A stretch of 64,000 nucleotides of DNA from Podaxis mareebaensis (GCA_018524725.1 JAEUWP010000335.1:620001-684000); one strand, 5' to 3'; counted from the stretch's first letter, positions 24,475-37,438 are shown. Notes: generated by a model not told the origin, from the sequence alone. Program-made: numbers and translations.

Positions 24475-27400
24475 ATGTTGCTTGAGAGGTTGGCTCTTCC
24501 GTCGTCGGTCATGGACTTTTTCAGCGCCGTCGCTGATCCATCCCAGCCTATCCTCCGCAACGACAGGCCAGCCGACGGCGCCAACGACTCCTTTGCAGAG
24601 GCCATCGCCTCCCGCTTCGGCTCTGGCGCCCTCCTCACCACCCGCCTCACTCCCGTCACCCTTGTTCCCCCATCCCTCCGCCTCCCCAATTCCCCAATGG
24701 CCAACATGTCCCTCGCCGCTCCTCCTCCCCCCCGCTCTGCAGCCCAGCCCTCCTCCTCCCGCCTACCTCCACCCTCTATCTCTCCCAGCCAGTTCACCAC
24801 TGTAACAACAACCATGATTGGCCCATGGATCGAAGACCCTACAGCCCTCATCCTCGACATCCGTCCTCATGCCGCCTACTCAAATGCTCGCGTACCCCGC
24901 GCTGTCTCTCTATCAGTCCCTTCCACCCTTCTAAAGCGGCCGCTATTCTCCCTCCACCGCCTCGCCGACATGCTACCTTCCGCCAACGCACGTGCCCGCT
25001 TCTCCACATGGCGCTCCGCCTCACGCATCCTCGTCTACGACGCCGACTCTTCTGCAATCCCAGAGTCCTCTAATATATACGGTCTTCTTCGCAAGCTCAA
25101 GAACGATGGTTTCCAGGGTGATCTCGCTTGGCTCAAAGGCGGTTTTCAGGCTGTATGGCGCGAGAAGCGCGATATTATCGATGCCCACCCACCTACTCCC
25201 GATGTTGAAAATGACGACGATGACGACGACGCAAAATCTTCTCCGACCCAAATCCAGTCCAGTGTTCTACGAACCCACCATCTTCCTATGGCTGCCTTTT
25301 CACTCTCATCTACCACTGTTTCAAGCTCTCCTTCGCTCAACCCCACCAATCCTAAGCGTGGTGCCCTAGCCCGCGGTGCCACCTTCCCCACGTTACCTAC
25401 ACCTTCTCAAAATCTACCGCAGCCTGCATTCAATCCCTTCTTTGATGCCGTCCGGCAGAACCTTGAGTTGTCTCAGGGCATCACTGAACGCATCCCACTG
25501 CGCTTGTCTCGGCGTGTTCGTCATCGCATTCATGATCTCCCCTTTCCCTGGCTTCGCGAAATTGCTCGCCGTGCCGCTAAACTCGCCCCTCGGAATCGTC
25601 CCGCGATTGACTCGGCCTCCTCCACCTCTGAAGAATCGGAAGATGACGAAAGCATTACATCCGCGGACGTCGAGGAAGGCAAAGAAGCGCTCGCGATGCA
25701 GTTCTTCAAAATCGAGGTTGCCGAACAGCGTCGCCTCATGGGGATCATGGAGCATCACACCAAGGAGACAATGATTGTAACTTCTGATATGGGCACGACC
25801 CATGCTTCCGATTTTCCCTACAGCATCACTGCTGGTGTCGAGAAGGGCACGAAGAATAGGTGGGTCCCACGCACATGTAATGCCAAGTCAAAAAAAGGTC
25901 ACAGCTCATCATCCATTGTCATTTCCAGGTACCGCCATATTTGGCCCTTTGAGCATGCTCGCGTGAGGTTGCATCAGAGGCGAGAAGCAGATGACGATTA
26001 TGTGAATGCTTCATATGTCCAACCCCTCGGCACCAACAAGCGATATATCGCCACTCAAGGCCCCCTTCCTGCTACGTTCACAGACTTCTGGACGTGAGTA
26101 TCAATAGTTCCCTTGCTTCATTTGCCAAGATGCTGAGTAATTGCCTCCCAACACAGGCTCTGCTGGGAACAAAATGTCCATGTCATTGTCATGCTCACAA
26201 GGGAGATCGAGAATTCCATGGTCAAGTGCGGCTCCTATTGGACCGACACTGTATATGGCCCCCTTCGACTGCGATTGGTTTCCACAACAGGTGCCTCTTC
26301 TCCGCTTGAAGAACCGAATAACCCATTGCACCCGCGACCCGCGCCCCAACGAAATCTGTCGTCACCGGCGCGAATACATCAATATCGTCCTAGCAAACAT
26401 CTTCCTCACCGCCACGTCCGCCAAAAGGAAATTATCCGCCGAGTCTTCGAGTTGTCGCACACCAACTATCCTGATGTTAAGCCCCGCAGAATCATTCACC
26501 TCCAATACCTCGAATGGCCCGACATGAACGTTCCGGACGATCCTCGTGGTGTTTTGGGACTTGTGAAGGAGATGGATGAAGCAGTAAAAGAGACAGAAAG
26601 CTCAGAAGACTGGGGTTCATCCAGTTCCACCTCAGCGGGTAATGAAGCTCCAGTATCGACCTCAGTGGCGGAGATCGACCCGAAGACAGGTATTTCGAAG
26701 CAGGCCCTGGGCAAGAATCGTCCTGTGCTGTTACATTGCAGTGCTGGGGTCGGGAGAACGGGTGGCTTCATCGCCGTCGATGCTGTGCTCGACGCAATTC
26801 GACGGGAGATGAGGAACAAGTTGGAGAAGCAGCAGGAGTTGAAGAGAGACGAGAATGCTATGGATGTTGATGTGCCCTCTGGATCCAATCCTGCATCCAT
26901 CATAATGTCTTCCGTAGCAGCAGAAAAAGATGATCCCATGTCAAACCAAGGTCCATCCATGGAGACGGCTTCAATCCCCGTCACACCAAGTGGATGTCAA
27001 GGCACAACTGAAAGCTCAGGCCTTGTGGTCCACGTTCCCGTCGTCCCCACACCCTCCTCTGACGGTACAGAGCCTGAGGCATCGGGAAGCGAAAAGGAAA
27101 ATCTCTCTGGTGACGCGTTGCCCTCTACTTCCACCCTCGCGGCGCAGACACAAGAATGGGCCGAGAACGTCTCGCGTGCCGACGTTGCCGCCGTCAACAT
27201 GCCAGGGGTAAATCAACGACACGGTCAAGCAGGGGCCTCCATGGGGACCCCGGACCTGGGGCCGAATGCGCTATCGTCATTAAAGGATACAAATGTGCAA
27301 ACGTCCTCCCAGTCGTCAAGCTCTTCGGGACAGTCGCCTCTTGATTTCTTTGGCATTGGCGACAACGCCACCGGAGCCTCGCCTGGTATTTATCATTTCC

Positions 27401-29106
27401 CGCAATCCTCCTCGTTCGCAACTTCAGTCTCGGCAGGTATTTCATCTCCTACACCCTCCCTTTCCAAGCATCGGTCCCACTCCCATTCCCCGTTAAAGAA
27501 TCCTACTCCTGACACTTCTGCGTCACCTGCATCCCTATCTGTTAATCACATTCCGGCGAGACCTCTTTCTGAACCAACGAACTCGTCAAGAGTGCATGCT
27601 GACGATGGTTTAGAAGCCAGATTTGGACCAAAACCCAACGCCGCCGCTGACGAGGTTGTGCCGCAACTGTCACTCGGTTGGTTAGAGGGCCGTGCTCGGA
27701 GAAGGTCGCCTTCTCCCATGGCTCGAGCTCCATTGGGCGAAAGCAGTGCCACTTCGGCCAGGTCACAGGAGCCAGGTCACACCTTGAAGCCATCCTTTAC
27801 TCTTCGTGCACCACCACTGGCCGGCGCGGTTTCGAGCGATGCAGAACCACCATCAAGGTCGGTGTCGCCATCTGCGGATGAAGGAAGCGTGGCGAGCCAG
27901 GTATCCTCATACCACACATATTTGAAGAACCATCATTACCAACCCATACATGCACAAACCCTGCCAATTAATCTGGGCAAGCTTGATAAGGGGAAGGGCG
28001 TGTGGAGTGCTCGTGGTCCTGCGCCTGTTCCTGAACGGCTAACCTCGCCCGCACCTTTGCATCCGGCGCCAACTCAGGCGAACTCGGCCTCGGCAACCAC
28101 TATTGATTACAAGAAACCACGGGCATTGCATGGAACGGCGACACCGCCAAACCTGACTTCCTTTGAGGAGCCCATATGCGAAGTTGTGCAGGACATGAGA
28201 GAACAGAGGATGAGTTTGTGCCAGAGTTTGCGGCAGTATGTCTTTGTGCATGCCGCGGTCCTTGAGGGTGCCTTGATGATTGTGGATGAAGAAAGGGAGT
28301 TGATGAGGAGGAAAGAGAGAGAACGGAAGGTCGAGATGAGCGGTTTAGAAATGGAACCGGAGCGGCGGGAGAAGCCTGAAGATTCTAGGGTAGTGATGCC
28401 TGAAGGGGTAGAAAGTAATGCTGCCGATGGCGGTAATGCGAAAGAAAGAGAGACCAATAGGTTGGACACAAGCCTAAATGAGGGGGGTCATGGAAAAGCT
28501 GGTGTTGCTGCACCTGGAACTGGATGGGAACTCGGAGAGGGACGGTCTCGATCTGGACCTTTCCCTGGACGGTCAGATGTGGCATCGACGTCTGAATCGA
28601 ACGACCATAGTAGCGGGACGATGGACGCTGAAAGTGGTGGCTATTTCGGCAGCGCTGGTGGACTTCCTTCGACCACCTGTTTCGGCCGAGGTGTAGAAGG
28701 AAATGCGACGGAGGCAGAGTCTTTCTCAAAGCCGAAAATGCCGGCGGCACTTGTGTTCCCACCGGCAGTCCCTTCGCTACAGCGACCCCGTCATCCTCCA
28801 CTTGATTCCCGGATAGGGAAGAGAAGTACCAGTCCGCCAGATTATTTCAGGGATGGGGTCGGGTCGTTCTCTTTCGACAATGATTCCGTGTTGCTGAGAC
28901 GTCCTAGCGTGAAAAGGAAGCAACCTAGCGGAGAGACAGGTGAAATTGGGACGAGGAATAAGCGTGCGCAGAACAAGAGTTCCTCTCGGGAAAGAGAACG
29001 TGAGCGCGAGAGGGAGAGGCAGTTAGAGAGGAGGTTGAGCAATGGAAGTCATCCACATCCGAGGGATGTTGGCCTCGACGTCTTGACGCCTGGCCTTGTG
29101 CGGTGA
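24475..29106 (+). CDS. Tyrosine phosphatase with N-terminal rhodanese domain
   Basis: Protein tyrosine phosphatase of the yeast Ptp2/Ptp3 and fission yeast Pyp1/Pyp2 type, which dephosphorylates MAP kinases (family knowledge). Three exons (24475-25859, 25929-26093, 26157-29106) give 1,499 residues, or 1,487 from ATG 24511, which lacks a better start context. Order: Pro/Ser-rich leader; rhodanese (CDC25-homology) domain with ALILDIRPHAAYSNARVPRA and ILVYDAD but no obvious catalytic Cys; linker; PTP domain from RYRHIWPFEHARVRL through DDYVNASYV, WPD loop (LEWPDMNVPDD) and HCSAGVGRTG, catalytic Cys codon 26737-26739. A Ser/Pro-rich insert of about 440 residues follows, then the closing Q-loop VQDMREQRMSLCQSLRQYVF (about 28180-28245), then a long disordered tail with an Arg-Glu repeat. 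Confidence 0.88.
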
Positions 29107-30175
29107 TATTCTGGCGCGGACGGTAATGATTCATTTGAGGGGCGTGGTCCTATGATACTGCTGGTCTCCTCATGGACGGACGGACAGGAAATATTATATT
29201 TGTTCATGGACTGGATTTTTTTACTCTCTTCTTTTTCAGCAGTCCTTGGACCCTAATTCTTTTCTCACCGCTCATCTTCTTTCCTTCTCGATTGCCTGCT
29301 CTTTGATTTTCCGTTCTGTGTTAATATTCAACTGCCACTTGTCTTCCGCTATAACAATTTCCGTGCACGTATGATTTACCATCCTTTTCCCCTGTCACTC
29401 GGACAGACATGGAGGCGTTGTCCATAATTCCTACGTAATTAGCTACATAAGTAGTCTTGATTCTGATGTCTGTTGCTTTCGAGCTTGTACGTCGCTTCAC
29501 CCAGTTTCTCCTGTGTGTTTGTACATTCATAATTCATCTGTGTTTCTCTTCTAGCCCGATGTGCCCTGGGTCATTATGAAGCTCGGGGTGAATGGTTTTT
29601 AGGCGGAGATCAAACACATTGTAAGAGAAGTGAGCACTCAAGCGTGCCTTAAAGGCACTACCTGCGCCGGGATTGCACATCAATCAACCACAAACTTCCC
29701 TCATGCATGTCTCCATCACAAACATCTGACTCTTTTGGTGCTGTACGGAGGAACATGGGCATGACTATGTTCTCCGCAACCCCTCGCGGATTTTCTTTGG
29801 CAGTGATAGGCATCGTTGGTTTGTCATTTGGCAGCCATGTCCTGCAAAGACGGATCAGTGTGGTTTCCTGTGCTTTCTCAGGGTTCAAAAAGGTTCAAAA
29901 GCAGAACTCCAGTTCAATATCCAGGGGCATGGGCGAATGGGGCTTGCTGCCTCGATAATCTGCCGAATATGTCCGGGTATGAATCGACTATAGGGTCGCC
30001 TTGTTCCTTTTCCTGGCCTGGTCCTGAGGGAGAACGTGATAATGAACAACGCCTGACAGCTGGGAGCTGTCGAGTGCTTACTTTAGCCTGAGCTTCAGCA
30101 TCTTGTTCTCCTACGCTTCTTTACTGTTTCGGGCTGCTTTTCTCTTCAATCTCAACTATCACGGTGGACACAAGG
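29107..30175. other. Long intergenic region
   Basis: About 1.07 kb with pyrimidine-rich patches near 29215-29320 and 30090-30160, the latter a likely leader of the WW-like gene. Short frames only; no domain recognised. Confidence 0.45.
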
Positions 30176-32404
30176 ATGGAGTGGGACCCGAGGCCCCTTC
30201 CCCCTGGCTGGTCGCTGGGATATGATGAAGAGTGAGTATCGCTTTGTTTCCTCGTCTGGAATTGCATTCACCTGTATGTCGTGCCGCCTTTAGGAACCAA
30301 AGATGGTAGGCATCCAAACGCTCGAATTGTTTGGGAAAGTTGGGATTGCTAACAATCCAAAAGCTGTTACTTCCATTACGAGACGACGCCCCCGTCCATC
30401 TCCTACGTCCATCCGCTGGACATCATGACAGGGTCAGATAATAATGTGCACATGTCACCCACGACAGCCAGTCACCGCCCTTCCCGGCCCCTTCCTAGAC
30501 CCCCAGGTGCTGCCCCCCCTTACGAGGCGATCCCACTCGAACCGCCCCGGAAACAATCCCCACTAACACCCTCTCCGCCATATCTATCGCCGTCCTCACC
30601 AAAGCCAATTCCTGTGTCCCCATCCCCCAAGCCCCTTACACCATCTCCTTCACCCAAGCCAGCTTTCTCAACGCCCTTGCTGAAAAGCACCCACTTCAAG
30701 ACTAAAATGCAAAATCCTCCAATGAAAATGACCGCTGCGCAGCAGCTGTATGCCAGCTCCTTTTCAAACCGTGGTCCCTCCATTGCCTCCCTACCGCCGC
30801 CGTCCTTTGAATCGCACCCTAGTGCCCCCGAACGGCCACCATTGTACAAACACCAAGTTGCTGCATATGCCCCGTCAACGTCACCTTCAGCTCTACGACC
30901 CAGATCGCCAGCTTCTACCACCTCTTCTCTATCATCGAATATAAACCCGCAACCTATTTCATCACCTCGATCAGTTAATACCTCCTTCGAACCTCAGTCA
31001 CCGTCGTACTCGGAGCGTTCCTTCCTAGATGAAACCCACCAAACAGTGTCTCCTGCCGCGAATTCGAGACCGCATTTAAGCAGCGCGTCATACCCACGAG
31101 GCCGTTCTGAATCGGATGGATACTTCCGAACGTCTTTCACAACCCAGATCCATGAAACTGCGACTCGAACAAATCGCAGTGCAACGTGCGACACACCATA
31201 TCAAGCGAGGAGTCTGTTTCCTCTGAACTATGTGGATACCAACGCAAACAAAGCTCGAGAGACCAGGACTGTGTCGACAACTGTAAAAGCTCCACCGGGT
31301 TCAGAGGCAGGAGTGACCCATGTTCAGGCTGGAAATCACATTTCCGTTGACTCGTTCTCACCCAAATCTTCTACCCTACCTGTTCCCCCACGACCTGGTG
31401 TAGCAATCGTCCTGGGCGCCCCAGCTCCTGCGTCAGGTACAACAGGGTCAGCCGTGCATTTATCCATGCCTTCTGCACAACCCGCTGTTCCAGCTCAATC
31501 TACAAGTCCGATACCTCCTCCACCCCCTCCACCCCTTGCTGGTGCACAATCCTCAGCGTCCATTCCTCCGCCTCCACACCTCCCCAACGCCCAGCAACAA
31601 CCGCAAGTTCCTGCCACGCCTGTACGCCCGCAAAATCTTGCCCAATCTACCTCTCCACCCGTTCAGCCACAGCCAACACAACAGCCACAGCACACAACAC
31701 ACAACGCCCCAACCTCTCCCAACAACAGACCTCCGAGACCCACCAAACCTACCAAACCAAATAAAAAGCCTTCGGGATTCATGAGCAACATTGGCTCATC
31801 ACTCGCGAGTTCACTAGGCCAAACAGCCTTCCAGTTTGGTACACAAGCACTCTTATCTAGCTTGGGCGTTGAAGAGGAGGACGAGGAAGATGGAGGTGGC
31901 ATTATCGATGCTCTGGCATCTGGGTTTGCAAGCCTGGGTACCGGCGGAGAGGGCGGTGGTGATAGCGGTGGTGGTGGGGAGCCTGTTACTGGTGCAGAAC
32001 CCGCACCTCCTCCTGCAGGGACTGAATACGCACCCACGTCAGATCCTAGTGCGTATTATGCTCAGGACCCTAGCACTGCTCCCGCTCCTCCGCCACAACC
32101 CGTTTCGGGTATGGCAAACCCAGGAGAATACCAGACGTACTCGACTGGGTCTCAGTATGTGTCCTACAGTATTGAGCTGCCATCCATCGAGTTCAGCTAC
32201 TCAAACGGCGGAGGCGGTGGTCATAATGCCAGTAACGCGAATGGTACCAATCCAACAAATCCTTGGAACTCGAATTATGGCGGAGGAAACGCGTACCCAA
32301 GTCAAGTCAACATTCCAAATGGCGCCCAACAACCGTACAGACCTCAGCAGCCCCTTCATACAGCCCAACACCAATCGGGCTGGAACCCATATCAATATCG
32401 ATGA
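30176..32404 (+). CDS. Proline-rich protein with N-terminal WW-like domain
   Basis: Probable adaptor protein; role unknown. Three exons (30176-30231, 30294-30305, 30364-32404) give 702 residues. The WW-like module lies at the very N-terminus and is spread over all three exons: PLPPGWSLGYDEE, then NQR from a 12-nt exon, then CYFHYETTPPSISYVHP. The first Trp and the closing Pro are present, but the second Trp is Tyr. The rest is low complexity: Pro/Ser-rich with polyproline runs (about residues 45-470), a short helical FMSNIGSSLASSLGQTAFQF block, acidic and Gly-rich patches, and an Asn/Gln/Tyr-rich end. ATG 30176 is chosen because it completes the domain; a later in-frame ATG (30425) would remove it. 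Convergent with ISA1. Confidence 0.75.
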
Positions 32405-32875
32405 TACATTTATGCTCTCGCTTTCTCATATGTTGTATTATCCTTTCTCATGCTTTATTGTTAAGAAGCGCAGAAGTCGCGAAGTCCACTAAACTGGCTA
32501 CTTGTCGGCAACTTATATCACCCCGTTGGACGGAGCTCCCATACATACCCTTTCAATATATCAGGAGCTTCGCGTGTTTTTGCAGTAGTTTGTATGGTTT
32601 CTGCCATGATGCATTATATTGATTAAGTTACAAAGTGATACATTGAGCAGATTGTCTAGAACGGCTGGTGTGAAGGAAGGGATCATCAGATATGGATACA
32701 AGGCTGTAGGGCGAGTATAAAGGGTGTATACGTGTAATCAAGCAAGAGGGACGGATCGGGGGTAAACGGACGAGAGTGTAAGTATGCGATAAACCAAGAT
32801 TAACTGCCGGGGAGCAGCGGTGATGCCGGAGTTTGCATTCCGTATATCAAAAAGCACGGAAACGAGAAATCATAA
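32405..32875. other. Convergent intergenic region
   Basis: 3' flanks of the WW-like gene and ISA1. No coding frame supported; no clear terminator hairpin. Confidence 0.45.
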
Positions 32876-33728
32876 TCATGATCCTACAGTGAACGACTCT
32901 CCGCAACCACATGCGTCCTTGATATTAGGGTTCTTGAATGTGAACTTAGCACTATGATGGTGATGGCAACAGTCATGAGCAACAGACGGCAAGCCGACAG
33001 GAAAGGTGGACAAACCTAAGAGCATCTTCCTTCCAATCCATTTCGCTCCCAATTATCGAGAAGAGTGCTTTTGAATCTATGAGCACCTTGACTCCATCCT
33101 GCTCCACGACCTCATCAAACTTGCCAGGCTTGTCTACGTAGTCTAGGTGGTATGATAGCCCGGCACACCCCTTGTTCCGCACGCCAATGCGTATGAGTTG
33201 CGGGGTTGGACCCTTGAGGAGTGCGTGTAACCGTGACACAGCAGCGGGCGTCTGTAGATTCCACAACATTCATCGGCAGTCAGCCAGATTGTCGTACGAC
33301 CGGAGTGGAAAAACGATAGACATGGAGGTGTGGACATGGATGGCGGAGGGAATGGGAGGGCCAGAGAGGTCTAGAGCACTCACAATCGTCAAAGCGGCCT
33401 TGGTAGATCGTATTCTAGGTCTAGGTTTTTCCGCTTTTGGTGCCGGGGGTGGACGCGCTGCGACTTGAGGGGAAGCAGCGTCGTTCGAGAGTGTAGTTCC
33501 CTCCGGTAACACCACAGGAGTAGTTTCCGGTAGTGGTGAGGGCGACGTTGGTACGTGCCGCCGCTGAGGCTGTTGCTGCTGTGGAGGTGGTGATCGGAGA
33601 GCCGACATCATAGCCCGCCGGGTGAAAACGGTTGTGCATTGCGAGGGCGCGTGGATTGGATGAACGGGTGAGGATGGGAAGAGGCGTGCGGGATGTCTGA
33701 GGCGCAATAATTGGTGTGTTGAGGACAT
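32876..33728 (-). CDS. ISA1: A-type Fe-S cluster assembly protein, ISA1-like
   Basis: Mitochondrial A-type carrier needed for [4Fe-4S] cluster formation with ISA2 and IBA57 (family knowledge). Three exons (33728-33384, 33251-33016, 32951-32876) give 218 residues. The first about 115 residues are Arg/Ser/Pro-rich with almost no acidic residues near the start, fitting a mitochondrial presequence plus a linker. The HesB domain starts at the second exon: TPAAVSRLHALLK, RIGVRNKGCAGLSYHLDYVD, VLIDSKALFSIIGSEMDW, then FKNPNIKDACGCGESF. All three cluster-binding Cys are present (GCAGLSY and CGCGES). The start at 33728 is chosen as the presequence-like ATG; an upstream in-frame ATG at 33839 would add residues that do not look conserved. 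The first intron (132 nt) is long for this window. Confidence 0.9.
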
Positions 33729-33957
33729 TGTGGTGAATGGAAGAAAAGAGCTGGCTGAAACGAAAGCCATTTCGGTCCCTCTGCCAGGTCCGGCTGACAC
33801 AATTATTGACCCTTGTTTGGACGGCACCAAGGCAGCCAATCACACCTGCGAGATTACCCCCACCGGCTTTCCTCTATTGCGCCACCTCGACATAGATTAT
33901 AGACAACTGAAGAAATAAATGCTAATTTACATAGTTACTAGCTCCGGTATAACTATC

Positions 33958-35840
33958 TAGGTTTCCTGCACGTAGTTTCCTGCACAAATAATAAGCATTC
34001 ATCCACGCTGTTCGTGATTAGAGACGTACCGGGGAAGACACCTTCCTGTCCATTCAAGCGACCAGTCCACCAGTCCTCCGTGCTCTCTGTTCTCTGCACC
34101 AATTCAATCCGGTCACCAGCATTAAACGACAAATCGCCCTCAGCCTGCAACGAGGTGAGTCATGAGCCTTTAACCATTACTGGACATAATGATGATTGAC
34201 ACCTACCTGGGCAGTGAAATCATACAGTGCAACAACATACTGGACAGCTGGCTTGGGTTTGGGCTTGGACTTGAGCGGCGGGGGCGGGGGCGGTGCTCTC
34301 TTCGTTGCGGCGGCCGCAGCAGCAGCAGCAGATGGCTTTTCCTCTGGCGGATTTGGGGAATATGGAGGTGGTGCATAGCCCATTGAAGGCGACGTAGTTA
34401 GAGAAGGTGCTGGGGGAGGTACTTTCTTGTATGCTGCTGCTGACGACAGCGATCGGCTGGGAGGTGGCGAACGTAGGCTGGACCCAGAGCCAACAGAGGA
34501 CCCAGATCCAGCCGCAGACGACGCGCGTTGCAGGTTATTCTGACTTCTGGTGGTCTGTACCAGTCTCGCTGGGAAGCCGTCAGATCATTGACCAGGGAAG
34601 TGTCAAGATACACTCACAAACTGAGACGATCCTCTTGACAATATTCAAATTTTCAATGACATGCCAAGCATCTGTCCGCTTCTCCTCGTACGACTGTGCG
34701 ATCTCGCTTCCAGGCCTGTTCGCAATGTCAAACTTGGTAGCGTCTGCGAAGCTGTTCATCTTCTCCAGAATCAAATAATAAATGTTCAACCTATAAGAAG
34801 CATGAGATATAGAAATGTACCTGAATAATAAATTTACTGACTGCATATAGAAGAACGAGTTGAATAGAGGATCAATGAACTGCGTCGCCAACTGCATGAA
34901 ACGTGGAAAATCCTGCTTCAATGCCGTATTGATATATTCATACTCGTTGGTCGCAATCTCAAAGTCTTGTTCGAGCTAGAGAGGCTGTCAGAGTCGCGAA
35001 CATCCTGCGGGTATACGCAACTCGCCTTGAACAAATTCTTCTCATCGCTCAACGACTTTTCCTTCTTGTCCCGCAACTTGGTCAACGAGTTATTAAACCG
35101 ATCATAATCTACAAGCTGCATATCGTCAAGACCACGCCCCTGGAAATACTGATAACGCTCTCACCTTATGCTCTCTCTTGGTGATAGTCTTCCGAATTTG
35201 CTTCATGATCGTTTGCAACTCCTTCGCAGGCCCAAGAATCCTGCTCTCAATTAACTCTAGCTCGGGGGCCACAAGCGATCTCATTTCCTCCATCGCAGCT
35301 TCATACTTCGGCACACTGCGGATGGTATGATCAGCGTCGGGATGCTTGCCCAACAAATCGTATTCCCCGACTATGGGTTGAAAGATTGCCGAAAAATGGG
35401 TGGCGAACCCGTGCCCATGATCAAAGAGCACTGCCAGCGGAAGTAAATTCAGCATAATGTCACACAACACACCAGAAGGTGAATACGCACAAGTGACGGC
35501 CTCACAGAACGATCTGGTGTCTTTGATTAGGCGCTCTGCTGCAGTCTCGAGATTGCCAAAGTGCCGGTTATAGTCATCGAACTCGGGATCCGCTGATTCT
35601 GTCGGGCGGCGTGACGGAAAGTAGGGTCAAGCGCAGGGCAAACAAAACAAGTAGTTGCGAGTCAGTTTATACAAGAAGCAGCGTTTCACGGGGCCAGGGG
35701 GCCTATCTCACTTTTGGCCATTCCAATCTTGCTGGTGACCTGGAACGGGGTCCTACGTCCCATCAGCATTCCTTCATTGGTTCTTATTGTGTATATTAAG
35801 TCCCAGCGTACCTAGCCAAAGCCTTTCCTATGCCCTTCAT
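33958..35840 (-). CDS. N-BAR and SH3 domain protein, RVS167/Hob1-like
   Basis: Amphiphysin-type protein that bends membranes at endocytic sites and links to actin. The start is ATG 35840, giving [20 protein letters not shown], the conserved N-terminal amphipathic helix, split by the first intron. The BAR helices follow in several exons: [78 protein letters not shown], and [19 protein letters not shown] Ser-rich then Ala/Pro/Lys-rich linker leads to the SH3 domain: [47 protein letters not shown]. The protein ends QET at 33958. All SH3 ligand-groove residues (ALYDF, WW, P-NY) are present. It lies 229 bp downstream of the ISA1 start on the same strand. Confidence 0.92.
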
Positions 35841-36264
35841 CGTGTGTTACCAAGAAGGCAGAGTCGAGTGGGGTGAAGTGATGATGATGATGAAGGTTAT
35901 GAGTTGGAACACAGCAAAGTCTTAACTCGGTTTTCACACGCTGGATCAACTCTGTATTATTCTTCAAATCCACTACGAAGCGGCGAGGTTCTGCCGTGAT
36001 GATCGCCAACCCGCTGCACATGTGTGTGCATTTCCTTTCACTATCTTTAATCGGATGCCTCACGCCAGGGTCACTGTGGGACTTGGTCCAAATGATATGT
36101 ATAGACTGTCAGAGATTTGCTCACGTGCAGATATCTAATCACCAACTTACTCATGCAGCGTATCTGCACCGGCTCCGAACCCATTATATCATACCCCCAA
36201 CCCATCTTTCATCTACACACTAGACTACCACCACCAGATCCCAGGCCACCAAAAAGCCACCATA
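35841..36264. promoter_or_regulatory. Divergent region, BAR protein / SDO1
   Basis: 424 bp between divergent start codons. No gene and no clear named element seen. Confidence 0.4.
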
Positions 36265-37356
36265 ATGCCCATCCAACAGCCCTCCAACCAAATCAAGTAC
36301 GCATCCCAACTAATCCCAGATTTATCTCAAACACTCAACATCAGCCAGACTCACAAACGTTTCCATAGTCCGCCTCAAGAAAGGCGGCAAGCGATTCGAG
36401 GTTCGACTCTTCACAACCTCCCTTTCACTCTAATTCTGAAACCCACCCCTTGCCACTGAGCAGATCGCCTGCTACAAGAATAAAGTCCAAGAATGGCGAA
36501 ACGGCGTGTAAGTTATGCCCTTGGTCTCGGGTCAGGAAAGGTCCAATAGATCAAGTTGTCTCTAGCGAAACAAACCTCGACGACGTCCTCCAAATCAGCA
36601 ACGTATTCATCAACGTTTCAAAGGGGGAAGTCGCCAAATCCAACGACTTGCAAAAGGCATTCGGGACAACGAACGTCGATAAAATCGTTTCAGAGGTAAA
36701 CTACCTCACCCTTGACTAGGTGGAGCCAGAAACTGATGGATAGCCACAGATTTTGAAAAAGGGGGAAGTCCAGGTCGGTGAAAAAGAGCGCGAACACGAT
36801 CTTTCATCGCTACGCAAGGAAATCGCCACACTTGTAGCGGAGAAATGCGTAGACCCGGCGACGCAAACACCTTACCCTGTCGGAATGATAGAGAAGGCCA
36901 TGGCAGAGGCTGGTTTTAGCGTCAAGCAAGGAAAGACTGCCAAGAGTCAGGTAATGTCGTCCGCTCTGTCCACTTTCACCTTACCCACTAATTCATGGTT
37001 ATCGCGTGCAGGTATCAGAGTGTATCAGGCTTCTGCAATCCGAGTCCAACCTCCCAATCCAAAGAGCGCGAATGCGTGTACGTGTGATCGTGCCCGCGGC
37101 TGACAGTCAACGCCTACGCGAAGACGTTGTTAAGTCTGGTGAAAAGATTGAGCACGAAGAGACAAATGAACAGGAATGGGAGGTGGTGAGTAAACTTGTT
37201 TTCAATCCACACCATCTATTTACTGAACCGGGTGGACAACAGACAATGCTCATCGATCCAAGTGCATTCCGCAGCATCAACGAGCTCCTACAAAAGGAAT
37301 GCAAGAACCGCGGTCGAATCGAAACACTCACCTTTGCGGCAACAGCAAGCGGCTAA
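36265..37356 (+). CDS. SDO1: SBDS-family ribosome maturation protein
   Basis: Orthologue of human SBDS and yeast Sdo1, which with the GTPase Efl1 releases eIF6 (Tif6) from new 60S subunits. Exons start at ATG 36265 (MPIQQPSNQIK); the next restores LTNVSIVRLKKGGKRFE, then IACYKNKVQEWRNGV and ETNLDDVLQISNVFINVSKG (the FYSH domain). Domain II: LRKEIATLVAEKCVDP and YPVGMIEKAMAEAGFSV. Domain III: ESNLPIQRARMRVRV. The C-terminal part extends about 85 residues past this with EQEWEVVSKLVFNPHH and a final RGRIETLTFAATASG. Residue order and length of about 260 fit the family. Convergent with ALG1, with 82 bp between stops. Confidence 0.95.
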
Positions 37357-37438
37357 ATTCCCTTCGTCTCCTGATTCAGCCCATACCCTGATATAGATGC
37401 TACTTCTATTGTTGTTGTAATGTTACACATATTCTTGC

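Noticed and set aside
24432..24860. Minus-strand frame of 143 codons over the PTP start
   Set aside because: Antisense to the proline-rich PTP leader; no domain.
33728..33839. ISA1 start at 33839
   Set aside because: The upstream extension does not look like a presequence, and ATG 33728 begins a typical Arg/Ser-rich one.
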